Assembly: GCF_016654015.1 (NCBI RefSeq)
Contig: NZ_JAEPWM010000002.1
Location: 642,483 to 706,482 of the forward strand
Reading direction: 5' to 3'
DNA: 64,000 bases
DNA from: Ramlibacter ginsenosidimutans
GTDB taxonomy: Bacteria > Pseudomonadota > Gammaproteobacteria > Burkholderiales > Burkholderiaceae_C
Both the position numbers and the translations under genes were made by a program. This document shows, one piece after another, positions 10,058 through 19,220 of this stretch; within the stretch, counting starts at the first letter, position 1; every line of letters starts with the position of its first letter. The notes below the pieces were generated by a model. The model did no database searches. It had not been told where the DNA came from and was given only the letters and a program-made list of their open reading frames with translations.

Positions 10058-11004
10058 TGAAGAACGGCCTCGAACGCGGCGACAGCGACGTGGTGCTGGT
10101 GGTCGACGACGTGCCCGACAACCTCTCGGTGCTGCACGACGCGCTCGACGAATCGGGTTACACGGTGCTGGTCGCCACCAGCGGCGAGGCGGCGCTGCAG
10201 CGGGCCGCGCAGGCGCTGCCGGACATCGTGCTGCTGGACGCGATGATGCCTGGGCTGGACGGCTTCGAGGTCGCGCGCAGGCTGAAGGCGCAGGCGCAGA
10301 CGGCGCACATTCCCATCATCTTCATGACGGGGCTCACCGAGACCGAGCACCTGGTCGCGGCGCTGGAAGCCGGCGGCGTCGACTACGTGACCAAGCCGAT
10401 CAAGCCGCGCGAGGTGCTGGCGCGCATGGGCGTGCACCTGCAGGGCGCGCGGCTCGCGCGGCAGACGCGCAATGCGCTGGATGCCTTCGGCTACGCCAGC
10501 ATCGCCGTGCGCGCGAGCGACGGCCGCCTGCTGTGGCAGACGCCGCTGGCGCGCCAGCTGCTGGAGACCTACTTCGGCACCAGCGCGCCGGCAACGCCGG
10601 CGCCCATCCTGCAGTGGCTGCGCCGCCATCTCGCCGATGCCGAGCGCCAGATCGAGCCGCCGCGCCTGAGCGCCGAACTGGGCGCGCGGCGCCTGTCCAT
10701 CCGGCTGCACCAGCAGACCGGCGACGACGACTGGCTGATCGTGATGCGCGAGGTGTCGGACGCGGCGATCATCGAATCGATGTCGCTCGCGTTCAAGCTC
10801 ACGGCGCGGGAAGCCGAAGTGCTCTACTGGGTGATGAAGGGCAAGATCAATCGCGACATCGCGGACATCCTCGGCGCCAGCCCGGCGACGGTGAAGAAGC
10901 ACCTGGAGCGCATCTTCGCCAAGCTCGGGGTCGAGACGCGCACGTCGGCCGCGGGCATGGCGATGAACCGCATCCGGCAGTTGCATCCGCACTTCGAAGG
11001 CTAG
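10057..11004 (+). CDS. LuxR/NarL-type response regulator
   Basis: Response regulator of 315 residues: an N-terminal receiver with DD (17-18) and phospho-Asp61 (VLLDAMMPGLDG) and Lys in VTKPIK, a middle region of about 120 residues that looks PAS-like (AFGYASIAVRASDGRLLW), and a C-terminal LuxR helix-turn-helix (LTAREAEVLYWVMKGKINRD ... TVKKHLERIFAKLGV). Its ATG overlaps the stop of the transporter-kinase gene (TGATG), so the two are translationally coupled and form a two-component pair. Likely targets, inferred from position, are the urease and urt genes on either side. Confidence 0.92.
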   Translation: MKNGLERGDSDVVLVVDDVPDNLSVLHDALDESGYTVLVATSGEAALQRAAQALPDIVLLDAMMPGLDGFEVARRLKAQAQTAHIPIIFMTGLTETEHLVAALEAGGVDYVTKPIKPREVLARMGVHLQGARLARQTRNALDAFGYASIAVRASDGRLLWQTPLARQLLETYFGTSAPATPAPILQWLRRHLADAERQIEPPRLSAELGARRLSIRLHQQTGDDDWLIVMREVSDAAIIESMSLAFKLTAREAEVLYWVMKGKINRDIADILGASPATVKKHLERIFAKLGVETRTSAAGMAMNRIRQLHPHFEG

Positions 11005-11039
11005 GCGCCGGCCTGCTTCGCCGCGCAGGCAAACAGTTT

Positions 11040-11155
11040 GTAGGCTGGTGGTGAGCGCAGCGAACCCCAGCTTGCTTCGCGACGCCGAGAGCTGGGGTTC
11101 GCTTTCGCTCACCGCCAGCCTACGTGCACGCCAGCCTGCGAGCACGCCAGCCTGT
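11040..11155. repeat. family A palindromic repeat (intergenic)
   Basis: Left arm GTAGGCTGGTGGTGAGCGCA and GAACCCCAGC, loop, AGCTGGGGTTC, and right arm CTCACCGCCAGCCTAC, followed by two degenerate CACGCCAGCCTG units up to 11155. It sits between the convergent response-regulator and HEPN-like genes, where it may act as a bidirectional transcription stop or mRNA-stabilising hairpin. It is the same family as the copy inside ureF. Confidence 0.85.
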
Positions 11156-11172
11156 GTGCGCTGGATGGGTCG

Positions 11173-11661
11173 TTAAGCGCCGACCACCACCTTGGGTCCG
11201 CTCTCCAGCCCCGCGACTTCGACCAGACCGCGCAGCACGGACTCGGTCGCGGCGATCAGCGTCGGGTGCCGGTCCTGGCCGATGACGGTGCACTCGTGCA
11301 CGATCAGGTCCCGATAGCGCACGGCCACCTGGAAGAAGTCCCAGGCTTCCTCGCCGAAGGTCGCCTCCGGACGGCCGCCGCCGCGCAGCGCCAGCGCTTC
11401 TTCCACCAGTTGCACCGGGCCGGTGGCGCGGAACTGCCGGTGCCGCATCTCCGCCGTGCTGGCCGGCCGGCCCGGCGCGTGCACGACCAGCGAGCGGGCG
11501 AGCGCTTCGACCCCGGACACCACGGTCACGAGGCGGGTGGAGCCCATCTCGTTGTGCGCCGCCGCCAGCCGCTGCTTGATGGCGCGCAGGCGCGCGGCCG
11601 GCGTGGCCGTCGCGTACCCGCGTTGCAGTTGCTCGGGGTGCTCCAGGAGATCCGCATTCAT
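11173..11661 (-). CDS. hypothetical protein with HEPN-like motif
   Basis: An all-helical-looking soluble protein of 162 residues. It is not recognised by overall sequence. In its C-terminal half, AVRYRDLIVHECTVIGQD contains R-D-x3-H (Arg, polar residue, then His), the R-x4-H signature of HEPN-domain RNases, following a long helix as in that fold. HEPN identity is therefore inferred from one motif. No nucleotidyltransferase partner is adjacent, so it would be a solo HEPN. An alternative is a conserved hypothetical where the motif is coincidental. Confidence 0.7.
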   Translation of the reverse strand: MNADLLEHPEQLQRGYATATPAARLRAIKQRLAAAHNEMGSTRLVTVVSGVEALARSLVVHAPGRPASTAEMRHRQFRATGPVQLVEEALALRGGGRPEATFGEEAWDFFQVAVRYRDLIVHECTVIGQDRHPTLIAATESVLRGLVEVAGLESGPKVVVGA

Positions 11662-11778
11662 GGGGGCAGTGTAGGGAGGGCGCCGTCACGCTGCTGCGGA
11701 TTCCGCACGTTTCGTTGCGTTGATACAAGCGGGTGTCGCGGCGCGCTGACATCCGGGTCGACCTGGAGTACCGTTACC

Positions 11779-12318
11779 ATGCGCTCCGTGGGATCCTTCT
11801 ACACGCAGGTGCTGGTTCGCGGCGCCGACGAACACCGTTGCGCCGAAATCATGCGCGCCCTGCGCCGGGCGAGCTATGTGATCCCGCCGCGCAACGGCAT
11901 CACGGTCGTATGCGACCGCCAGAGCGAGGCGCAGGACCTGGAGGTCCTGGACAGCGTCGCGGCCACGCTCAGCGCCCGCCTGCACGCCGACACGACCGCC
12001 GTCCTGAACCACGACGACCACTGGCTGGTGTTCCGGCATTTCCGCAAGGGCGCGTTCGCGGGCGGGCTGCAGGTGGGCCGCTCGCCGCTGTCGCTGCGCG
12101 GCTCGATCGCGCGGCTGCGCGAAACGGTCAATCCGCGCGCGCCCAGCCTGCCGCTGTACCTCGCGCTGCTGCGTCCGCGCCGCTTCCAGATCCGCCGCCA
12201 CGCCGACCTGATCGCGGCGCTCGGCGCGCCGGAGCGCAGCCTGGGCGTGGGCTACAACTACATCGCCAGCAACGACGTGCCCGGTTTCTTCAACCGGGCG
12301 GGCATCCTGGAGACCTGA
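11779..12318 (+). CDS. hypothetical protein (179 aa)
   Basis: Soluble protein of 179 residues starting MRSVGSFYTQVLVRGADEHR. Distinctive stretches are YVIPPRNGITVVCDRQSEAQ, NHDDHWLVFRHFRKG and the C-terminal YNYIASNDVPGFFNRAGILE. The segment pattern (strand-helix, then DDHWLVF) suggests an alpha/beta domain, but I cannot name the family. The frame is open far upstream; the ATG at 11779 is chosen because residues before it look like antisense shadow of the neighbouring gene. Confidence 0.7.
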   Translation: MRSVGSFYTQVLVRGADEHRCAEIMRALRRASYVIPPRNGITVVCDRQSEAQDLEVLDSVAATLSARLHADTTAVLNHDDHWLVFRHFRKGAFAGGLQVGRSPLSLRGSIARLRETVNPRAPSLPLYLALLRPRRFQIRRHADLIAALGAPERSLGVGYNYIASNDVPGFFNRAGILET

Positions 12319-12340
12319 GGCCCGCCGCGCGCAGGCGCGC

Positions 12341-13348
12341 TCAGCCCCGCGCCCGCGCGGCCATGCGCACGCACAGGTCGAAGGCGTGCTGCAGCCCTTC
12401 GATGCGTGCGATGCCCTGGCCGGCGATGTCGAAGGCGCTGCCGCTCGCGGACGTGGCGACCGGAACCGGCAGGCCGCCGTGCAGGGTCACGCCGCGCTCG
12501 AATCCCATCAGCTTCATCGCGATCTGGCCCTGGTCGTGGTACATCGAGACCACGGCGTCGAAGTCGCCGCGCCGTGCCGCGATGAACACGGTGTCGGGCG
12601 ACCACGGGCCGCTCGCATCGATCCCGTCGCCGCGCAGGCGAGTGACCGCCGGCCCGATGATCTCGATCTCCTCGCTGCCGATCGAGCCGTTGTCGCCGGC
12701 ATGCGGATTCAGCCCCGACACCGCGATGCGCGGCCGCGCGACGCCCGCGCGGCGCAGCGCCTGGTCGATGATGTGCACCGCCGCGGCGACCGCTTCCGGC
12801 GTGATCAGCGCCGCCACTTCGCGCAGCGGCACGTGCGAGGTCACGCGGGAGGTCCAGAGCTGGTCCGTGATGTTGAACTCGCAGGTGAAGCCGCGCACGC
12901 CGAACAGCGTCTGCATGTAGCGCAGCTCGTCCTCCTCCTCCATCCCGGCCAGGCGCAGCGAATGCTTGTTCAGCGGCGCGAACACGATGCCCTGCACCTC
13001 GCCGGCGGCGGCCAGCGCCGTGGCGCGCGACAGCGCATCGAGTACGGCGGCGCCGGCTGCGACGCTGCACGAGCCCAGGGCCGCCGTGCCGCCCTGCGGC
13101 TCCGGCAGCACCAGTTGCGTGACCTTGCCCGGCTCGAAGTGCAGCGGGTCACCGGGCCGGATGCGCACGACCTCGAGCGCCTGCTTGGCGATCCGCTCGC
13201 CGCCCGCCAGCACGGAGGGCGCGGCGAGCAGCAGCAGTTGCGCGGACCGGCGGTTCGCTTCCCGCGCGAGCAGCTTGACGCCCATCTCCGGGCCCACGCC
13301 GGCGGGGTCGCCCAGCAGCACCGCGATGCGCGGAAGGTTCGCGTTCAT
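12341..13348 (-). CDS. PdxA-family dehydrogenase (probably PdxA2-like)
   Basis: The 335-residue protein belongs to the 4-hydroxythreonine-4-phosphate dehydrogenase family: GDPAGVGPEM near the N-terminus, FAPLNKHSLRLAG, the metal-ligand histidines in NPHAGDNG and SMYHDQGQI, and the C-terminal GLPVPVATSASGSAFDIAG motif. Its place beside a Bug binding protein and a LysR regulator, not in a vitamin B6 locus, favours the PdxA2 branch that oxidises 4-phospho-threonate/erythronate in sugar-acid catabolism. No DUF1537 kinase partner is present nearby, so the substrate is uncertain. It overlaps the Bug gene by 4 bases (ATGA). Confidence 0.88.
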   Translation of the reverse strand: MNANLPRIAVLLGDPAGVGPEMGVKLLAREANRRSAQLLLLAAPSVLAGGERIAKQALEVVRIRPGDPLHFEPGKVTQLVLPEPQGGTAALGSCSVAAGAAVLDALSRATALAAAGEVQGIVFAPLNKHSLRLAGMEEEDELRYMQTLFGVRGFTCEFNITDQLWTSRVTSHVPLREVAALITPEAVAAAVHIIDQALRRAGVARPRIAVSGLNPHAGDNGSIGSEEIEIIGPAVTRLRGDGIDASGPWSPDTVFIAARRGDFDAVVSMYHDQGQIAMKLMGFERGVTLHGGLPVPVATSASGSAFDIAGQGIARIEGLQHAFDLCVRMAARARG

Positions 13349-14337
13349 AGTCCGTCTGCCTTGATGTTGGCGTCCCGCACCAGCTTGCGGAAGCGCTCGT
13401 ACTCCTGCCGGTTCATCTCGGCGAACTGCTCGCCCGTGAGCGTGCCGACCTCGCCGCCCAGGCCCTTGATGCGCGCCTGGACGTCGGGCAGCTTGAGCAC
13501 GCGCGTCAGTTCGGCGGCCAGCGCGTCGGTGGCGGCTTTCGGGCTGCCCGCGGTCACGTACAGGCCGTACCAGGTCTGCACGTCCGCGCCCTTGACGCCG
13601 GCTTCGGCCATCGTGGGCACGTCGGGCAGTTCGGCCGCGCGGCGGTCCGACATCACCGCGAGCGCGCGGAACTTGCCGTTGCGGATCTGGCCCATCGCCG
13701 ACGAAGTCGAGTCGAACATCATCGTGACCTCGCCGCCGATGATGTCGATGTGCGCCTGCGAGCTGCCCTTGTAGGGCACGTGGATCGCCTTGGTGCCGGT
13801 GGCGAGCGAGAAGGCCTCGCCCGCGATGTGCTGCGTGCTGCCGACGCCGGACGACGCGTACTTCAGGTGACCGGGGCTGGCCTGCATCGCGGCGACCAGG
13901 TCCTGCACGGATCGATAGGGCGAGGCGGCCGAGACCACCAGCACGTTGGGCATCACCGCCACCAGCCCGACCGGCTGCAGGTCCTTGAGCGGGTCGAACT
14001 TCAGCTTCAGCAGGTGCGGCGCGATCGCCTGGCCGGTGTTGGTGGCGAGCAGCAGCGTGGTGCCGTCCGGCGCTGCGTGCGCTGCGAGGTCCGCGGCGAT
14101 GGTGTTGGAGGCGCCCGGGCGGTTCTCCACCACCACGGACTGCTTGAAATCCGGCGCGAACTTGTCCGCCAGCATGCGCGCCAGGATGTCGGTGCCGCCG
14201 CCGGGCGAGGCACCCACCATGATGCGCAAGGGCTTGTCGGGCCAGGCGGCCTGTGCGTGCGCAGTGCCCGCTGCGACGAGGCCCATGCCGATGCCGGCCA
14301 GGGTAAGCGCGAAAGCGCGCCGGTGAACCATGCTCAT
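13345..14337 (-). CDS. Bug-family tripartite tricarboxylate receptor protein
   Basis: Periplasmic binding protein of the TctC/Bug type, 330 residues with an N-terminal signal peptide ending near AHAQAAWPDKP. Family hallmarks are WPDKPLRIMVGASPGGGTD, VENRPGASNTIAAD, the PYKGSSQAHIDIIGG loop and a C-terminal EYERFRKLV. It would capture a carboxylate or similar organic acid. No TctA/TctB membrane genes are adjacent, which is common for Bug proteins in Burkholderiales. It is co-transcribed with the PdxA-like gene and divergent from the LysR regulator. Confidence 0.93.
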   Translation of the reverse strand: MSMVHRRAFALTLAGIGMGLVAAGTAHAQAAWPDKPLRIMVGASPGGGTDILARMLADKFAPDFKQSVVVENRPGASNTIAADLAAHAAPDGTTLLLATNTGQAIAPHLLKLKFDPLKDLQPVGLVAVMPNVLVVSAASPYRSVQDLVAAMQASPGHLKYASSGVGSTQHIAGEAFSLATGTKAIHVPYKGSSQAHIDIIGGEVTMMFDSTSSAMGQIRNGKFRALAVMSDRRAAELPDVPTMAEAGVKGADVQTWYGLYVTAGSPKAATDALAAELTRVLKLPDVQARIKGLGGEVGTLTGEQFAEMNRQEYERFRKLVRDANIKADGL

Positions 14338-14449
14338 GTCGTCTCCACCCGCGGGTCGAAACGCCCGCGCTGGCGCAGGGTAAGCGGTGCAGCCATGCCC
14401 GGCCAATGAAATTCCGGGAAGGAGCCATGCACTTTCGTATATTCCACCC

Positions 14450-15400
14450 ATGGCCAAGGCCCTTTCCGATATCGCGCTGCTGATGCGGCTGCGCACGCGC
14501 CAGATGCTGCTGCTGGAAGCGCTGGGGCGCGAGCGCAACCTGGGGCGCGCCGCGGCGGCGCTGGGCATGAGCCAACCGGCGGCGACCAAGCTGCTGCAGC
14601 AGGCCGAGGAAACGCTCGGGGTGCCGCTGTTCACGCGGCTGGCGCGCGGCATGGAGCCCACCGCCACGGGCGAAGTGCTGGTGCGCTTCGCACGCCAGGC
14701 GCTGGTGGACTTCGGCGTGGCGCGCGAGCAGATGGCGGCGCTGCGCTCGGGGTTGCGTGGCAAGCTGCGACTGGGCACGGTGCCCGGCGCGCTGCCGCAG
14801 TTGTTGGCGCCCGCGCTGGCGGCGTACAAGAAGCTGCATCCGCGCGTGGCCGTCTCGGTGCTGGTGGAGACCAGCGACGTCATGCTGGACCTGCTGGCAC
14901 GCGGCGACGTCGACCTGGTGCTGGGCCGGCCGACCGAGGGGCACTACGAGGACGAACTGGACATCCGCCCGCTGCTGGCCGAACCGCAGGTCGTGGTCCT
15001 GCGCGGCGGCCATCCCCTGCTGAAGAAGGCGAAGACGAAACTGGAGGACCTGGTGCGCTGGCCCTGGGTGCTGCAGCCGCCCGGCTCGCCGCAGCGCAGC
15101 CGCTTCGAGGCGGCCTTGCGCACGGCCGGCGTGCACGCGCGCCTGGACATCACCGAGACCGCATCGACCGTGGCTACCACCGCGCTGCTCGAAGCGAGCG
15201 ACATGGCGGCCATCATGCCGGCCTCGCTCGCAGCGCACTATGCGCGCCTGGGCGTCCTGCGCGTGCTGGACCTGCAACTGCCGTTGCAGGTCCCTTCGAT
15301 CCACCTCATCACGCGCAAGCAGCGCGAACTGACGCCCGCGGCCGCGAGCTTCGTGCAGGTGCTGCTGCAGTCGGCGCCGTCCGGGCCGGATGGGAAGTGA
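14450..15400 (+). CDS. LysR-family transcriptional regulator
   Basis: The 316-residue regulator has an N-terminal winged helix-turn-helix (residues about 15-75; NLGRAAAALGMSQPAATKLL, FTRLARGMEPTATGE) and a C-terminal effector domain with the usual two-lobe pattern (LRLGTVPGALPQLL ... VSVLVETSDVMLDLLARGDV). It is transcribed away from the Bug-pdxA operon across a 112-base gap, the standard layout for a LysR protein controlling its neighbour. The ATG at 14450 precedes MAKALSDIALLMRLRTRQ; an earlier in-frame ATG at 14387 is less likely because it runs into the shared control region. Confidence 0.92.
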   Translation: MAKALSDIALLMRLRTRQMLLLEALGRERNLGRAAAALGMSQPAATKLLQQAEETLGVPLFTRLARGMEPTATGEVLVRFARQALVDFGVAREQMAALRSGLRGKLRLGTVPGALPQLLAPALAAYKKLHPRVAVSVLVETSDVMLDLLARGDVDLVLGRPTEGHYEDELDIRPLLAEPQVVVLRGGHPLLKKAKTKLEDLVRWPWVLQPPGSPQRSRFEAALRTAGVHARLDITETASTVATTALLEASDMAAIMPASLAAHYARLGVLRVLDLQLPLQVPSIHLITRKQRELTPAAASFVQVLLQSAPSGPDGK

Positions 15401-15460
15401 AGGCGGACAGCCGGACGCCACGGCGGCGTGGGCTTGAGGTGCACTGGTGGCAGAACGAGC

Positions 15461-15563
15461 AGGAGAACGCAGAGTGCGCAAAGGTTACGCAGAGGACGCA
15501 GAGAAAACCAGAAAAGGATGTTCCTCTGCGCTCTCTGCGTAACCTTTGCGTCCTCTGCGTTCT
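15461..15563. repeat. family B palindromic repeat
   Basis: Two inverted arms of the type AACGCAGAGTGCGCAAAGG...TTACGCAGAGGACGCAGAG and the reverse complement CTCTGCGTAACCTTTGCGTCC around an A-rich and GGATG loop. It is about 100 bases long. Other copies are at 23072-23172, 29341-29472 (divergent) and 61808-61923. It lies downstream of the LysR gene. Confidence 0.85.
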
Positions 15564-15587
15564 ATTTCCTCGATGAGCCCGAAGGTT

Positions 15588-15663
15588 TCAGAGCGGCACC
15601 AGCCGCCCCGGGTCCAGCAGGTTCTGCGGATCCAGCGCCTTCTCCAGCGCGCGATGTCCGTTG
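15588..15663 (-). pseudogene. relic: C-terminal tail of an FAD-linked oxidase
   Basis: Immediately after the dctA stop, another frame on the same strand reads [20 protein letters not shown], then GRLVPL and a stop. This is the characteristic C-terminus of FAD-linked oxidases of the D-lactate dehydrogenase/glycolate oxidase type (the family ends K-x-x-L-D-P-x-x-I-L-N-P-G-K-x-x). Only about 24 codons remain and the rest of the gene is absent. The gene was probably lost when dctA or the family B repeat came to lie here. Confidence 0.6.
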
Positions 15664-15666
15664 CCT

Positions 15667-17034
15667 CTAGCGAACCCGCTCGCCTTCCCCGTCCATGTGC
15701 ACCTCCTTCGCCTCGTGCACGACCTCCGGTTCGTCGGTCTCGATGTCCGTCGGATGATCCAGCCTCGCCTGCATCTGCGCGACGTCGAGGTCGCCGGTCC
15801 ACTTCGCCACAACCAGCGTGGCCACGCCGTTGCCGATCAGGTTGGTGAGCGCGCGCGCTTCGGACATGAAGCGGTCGATGCCCAGGATCAGCGCCAGTCC
15901 TGCGACCGGCACATGGCCCACGGCGGAGAGCGTGGCAGCGAGCACGATGAACCCGCTGCCGGTGACGCCCGCCGCGCCCTTGGAGGTCAGCACCAGCACC
16001 GCCAGCAGCGTGATCTCCTGCAGGAAGGTCATGGGCGTGTTGGTCGCCTGCGCGATGAAGACCGCTGCCATCGTGAGATAGATGGAGGTGCCATCCAGGT
16101 TGAACGAGTAGCCCGTGGGGATCACCAGGCCGACCGTCGTGCGCTTCGCGCCGAGGTTTTCCATCTTCTCCATCATGCGTGGCAGCACGGACTCGGAGGA
16201 GGAGGTGCCCAGCACGATCAGCAGTTCCTCCTTGATGTACTTGATCAGCTTCCACACCGAGAAGCCGTGCAAGCGCGCGATCAACCCGAGCACGCCGAAG
16301 ATGAAGATCAGGCAGGTGAGGTAGAAGGCGCCCATCAGCTTGCCCAGCGAGAACAGCGACCCGAGGCCGTACTTGCCGATGGTGAACGCCATGGCGCCGA
16401 ACGCGCCGATCGGCGCGACCCGCATGATGAAGCCGACCATCGTGAAGAGCACGTGCGAGGTCTTCTCGATCCAGTCGAACACCAGCGTGCCGCGTCCGCC
16501 GAACCGGTGCAGCGCGAAGCCGAACAGCACCGCGACCAGCAGCACCTGCAGGATGTCGCCCTTGGCGAAGGCATCGAACACCGTGTTGGGGATGATGTTC
16601 AGCAGGAAGTCGGTGGTCGTCCCCAGCTTGCCGGGCTCCGCATAGGCGGCGATGCTCTTGGTGTCCAAGGTCGCCGGATTGGCGTTCATGCCTGCCCCCG
16701 GCTGCAGCACGTTCACCAGCAACAGCCCGATCAGCAGCGCGATCGAACTCACCACCTCGAAGTAGAGCAGGGCCAGGCCGCCGGTCTTGCCCACCTTCTT
16801 CATGTCCTCCATGCCGGCGATGCCGGTCACGACGGTGCAGAAGATGATGGGCGCGATCATCATCTTGATCAGCTTGATGAAGCCGTCACCCAGGGGCTTC
16901 ATCGCCGCGCCGAGCTGCGGGTCGACGGTGCCCAGGACCACGCCGAGCGCGACCGCGAACAGCACCTGCAAGTAGAGAGACCGATACAGCGGCCGGCGCG
17001 CTGGCGCGGCGGCGGAAACGATGGGTGTGCTCAT
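15667..17034 (-). CDS. dctA: C4-dicarboxylate:cation symporter DctA
   Basis: Dicarboxylate/amino-acid:cation symporter (SLC1 type), 455 residues, taking up succinate, fumarate and malate across the inner membrane. Family motifs are [37 protein letters not shown], the substrate-site [16 protein letters not shown] and [14 protein letters not shown], and the helix-8 motif [19 protein letters not shown]. The C-terminal tail after about residue 430 is acidic. The ATG at 17034 gives [20 protein letters not shown] just ahead of the first membrane helix. Convergent with the LysR gene, with a family B repeat in the gap. Confidence 0.95.
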   Translation of the reverse strand: MSTPIVSAAAPARRPLYRSLYLQVLFAVALGVVLGTVDPQLGAAMKPLGDGFIKLIKMMIAPIIFCTVVTGIAGMEDMKKVGKTGGLALLYFEVVSSIALLIGLLLVNVLQPGAGMNANPATLDTKSIAAYAEPGKLGTTTDFLLNIIPNTVFDAFAKGDILQVLLVAVLFGFALHRFGGRGTLVFDWIEKTSHVLFTMVGFIMRVAPIGAFGAMAFTIGKYGLGSLFSLGKLMGAFYLTCLIFIFGVLGLIARLHGFSVWKLIKYIKEELLIVLGTSSSESVLPRMMEKMENLGAKRTTVGLVIPTGYSFNLDGTSIYLTMAAVFIAQATNTPMTFLQEITLLAVLVLTSKGAAGVTGSGFIVLAATLSAVGHVPVAGLALILGIDRFMSEARALTNLIGNGVATLVVAKWTGDLDVAQMQARLDHPTDIETDEPEVVHEAKEVHMDGEGERVR

Positions 17035-17122
17035 GGCGAGATCCCCCGGCTGTGGAGACATGCATTCTGGAACGTCCACGCGCCGCTGGGGCGACCGGCG
17101 GGCAGCGCCGTGCGCCCCGACC

Positions 17123-17740
17123 TCAGCTGCCCAGTCGGCTGGAGCGGCTGCGCGCGGCGCTGAGGCGGTCGGCCGTGCGGTGGCGGGTGAGCAGGTGCGC
17201 GCCCGCGAGCGCGGCGCTGCCGGCGGCGAGCATGGCGCCGAGGCTGAGCGAGCGGGCCACGCTGCCCGCGATCTCGGGCGCCCGCGGGCCGGCCAACTCC
17301 AGGCGCCGCCGCGACATTTCCGCACCCAGCGCGCCCAGTTGCTCGGGCAGCAGGCGTTCGGCGGCGGGCAGCAGCAGTGTCTCCTCGTCGGCCACGTGAT
17401 GCATCACGTGCCGCATCAGGGCGAAGAAGGTGTCATTGAACACCGGGTCGTCCACCGGCATATAGCGCAGCCGCGCAATCAGCCCGCGCATCTCGTCGTG
17501 CTCGGGCGTGGCCTTGCGCAGGATCTCGCTGTCCGCCACCGCGCGCAGCGCCGGGTAGAAGATTTCTTCCTCCAGCTGCGCGTGGATCTCGATCGCGAGG
17601 CACACGTGGTCCACCAGCCCGCGCTTGACGCGCGCCGACGAACCGATCTCGTACTGGTGGAAGGCCGTCAGCACGTGCGTGTGGTCCATCCGGATCTGGT
17701 TGGTGACGCTGGGCGACAACTGGGACAGCATGGAAGCCAT
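17123..17740 (-). CDS. hemerythrin-domain protein
   Basis: Four-helix-bundle hemerythrin/HHE protein of 205 residues. Iron-ligand candidates are His in [31 protein letters not shown] (H-x3-E), [10 protein letters not shown] and the [15 protein letters not shown] motif. The C-terminal region (about 150-205) carries a weakly hydrophobic stretch [18 protein letters not shown] that could anchor it to the membrane. Such proteins bind a di-iron centre and are tied to oxygen, NO or iron handling. It is divergent from urtA. A shorter paralogue lies at 50463-50897. Confidence 0.88.
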   Translation of the reverse strand: MASMLSQLSPSVTNQIRMDHTHVLTAFHQYEIGSSARVKRGLVDHVCLAIEIHAQLEEEIFYPALRAVADSEILRKATPEHDEMRGLIARLRYMPVDDPVFNDTFFALMRHVMHHVADEETLLLPAAERLLPEQLGALGAEMSRRRLELAGPRAPEIAGSVARSLSLGAMLAAGSAALAGAHLLTRHRTADRLSAARSRSSRLGS

Positions 17741-17937
17741 GGGCGAATCCTTGGGTTTGCCCTGCCGATTGGGCCGCGCAGCGCGGCCACGCCCTGTCGG
17801 ACGCGCTCGCCGCTGCCTGTCGGCGCCCCGGCGGCTTCGCACTCGCTGCCGTGCCGTACGCCATGTGTCGTATGGCCCGGGCGGGATGCGCTCCCTAGCA
17901 TGAGCCTGTCCCTTCCCACTCACCACACGGAGCCCGC

Positions 17938-19212
17938 ATGCAACGTCGCTTTATCCTCCAGGCCCTCACTGCCGCCGTCGCGCTGGCCAGCGTCGGCCTG
18001 CCCGCCTTCGCTGCCGACGACACGATCAAGGTCGGCGTCCTGCACAGCCTGTCCGGCACCATGGCCATCTCGGAGAGCGTCCTGAAGGACACGGTCCTGA
18101 TGGCGATCGACGACATCAACGCCAAGGGCGGCGTGCTCGGCAAGAAGCTCGAGCCCGTGGTGGTCGACCCGGCTTCCAACTGGCCGCTGTTCGCCGAGAA
18201 GACCAAGCAGCTGCTGACGCAGGACAAGGTGGCCGTCATCTTCGGCTGCTGGACCTCGGTGTCGCGCAAGTCCGTGCTGCCGGTGGTCGAGGAACTGAAC
18301 GGCCTGCTGTTCTACCCGGTGCAGTACGAAGGCGAGGAGCTGTCCAAGAACGTGTTCTACACGGGCGCGGCGCCGAACCAGCAGGCGATCCCGGCCGTGG
18401 AATACCTGATGTCCAAGGACGGCGGCGGCGCCAAGCGCTTCGTGCTGCTGGGCACCGACTACGTGTACCCGCGCACGACCAACAAGATCCTGCGCTCCTT
18501 CCTGCACTCCAAGGGCGTGGCCGACGCGGACATCATGGAGGAGTACACGCCCTTCGGCCACAGCGACTACCAGACCATCATCGCCAAGATCAAGAAGTTC
18601 TCCAGCGAGGGCAAGAAGACGGCGGTGATCTCCACCATCAACGGCGACTCCAACGTGCCCTTCTACAAGGAGCTGGGCAACGCGGGCCTCAAGGCCAGGG
18701 ACGTGCCGGTGGTGGCCTTCTCCGTCGGCGAGGAAGAACTGCGCGGCGTCGACACCAAGCCGCTGGTGGGCCACCTGGCCGCCTGGAACTACTTCATGTC
18801 CATCAAGAACCCGACCAACGCGGCGTTCATCAAGGAGTGGAGCGCGTACGCCAAGGCCAAGAACATTCCCGGCCACAAGGACAAGCCGCTGACCAACGAC
18901 CCGATGGAAGCGACCTGGATCGGCGTGCACATGTGGGCCCAGGCGGTGGAGAAGGCCAAGTCCACCGACACCGACAAGGTGATCGCCGCGATGGCCGGCC
19001 AGACCTTCAAGGCGCCCTCCGGCTTCACGGCGGAGATGGACCCCAAGAACCACCACCTGCACAAGCCGGTGTTCATCGGCGAAGTGAAGTCCGACGGCCA
19101 GTTCAACGTCGTGTGGAAGACCCCGGGCCCGATCAAGGCCAAGCCCTGGTCTCCTTACATCGAAGGCAACGACAAGAAGAAGGACGAGCCGGACGGCAAG
19201 ACGAAGCTCTGA
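17938..19212 (+). CDS. urtA: urea ABC transporter substrate-binding protein UrtA
   Basis: Periplasmic urea-binding protein of 424 residues with a signal peptide of about 25 residues (cleavage near AFA/ADDTIK). UrtA-typical segments are VGVLHSLSGTMAISESVLKD, FGCWTSVSRKSVLPVVEE, LLFYPVQYEGEE, FYTGAAPNQQAIPAVEYL and PMEATWIGVHMWAQAVEKA. It is a type I binding protein like those for branched-chain amino acids, but the CWTSVSRK and YPVQYEGEE stretches separate UrtA from LivK. It heads the urtABCDE operon; the family C repeat follows its stop. Confidence 0.96.
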   Translation: MQRRFILQALTAAVALASVGLPAFAADDTIKVGVLHSLSGTMAISESVLKDTVLMAIDDINAKGGVLGKKLEPVVVDPASNWPLFAEKTKQLLTQDKVAVIFGCWTSVSRKSVLPVVEELNGLLFYPVQYEGEELSKNVFYTGAAPNQQAIPAVEYLMSKDGGGAKRFVLLGTDYVYPRTTNKILRSFLHSKGVADADIMEEYTPFGHSDYQTIIAKIKKFSSEGKKTAVISTINGDSNVPFYKELGNAGLKARDVPVVAFSVGEEELRGVDTKPLVGHLAAWNYFMSIKNPTNAAFIKEWSAYAKAKNIPGHKDKPLTNDPMEATWIGVHMWAQAVEKAKSTDTDKVIAAMAGQTFKAPSGFTAEMDPKNHHLHKPVFIGEVKSDGQFNVVWKTPGPIKAKPWSPYIEGNDKKKDEPDGKTKL

Positions 19213-19220
19213 CCTTCTTC

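Noticed and set aside
12341..15481. A 1046-residue minus-strand frame that includes PdxA
   Set aside because: The real PdxA-like protein starts at 13348. The upstream part overlaps the Bug and LysR genes in wrong frames.
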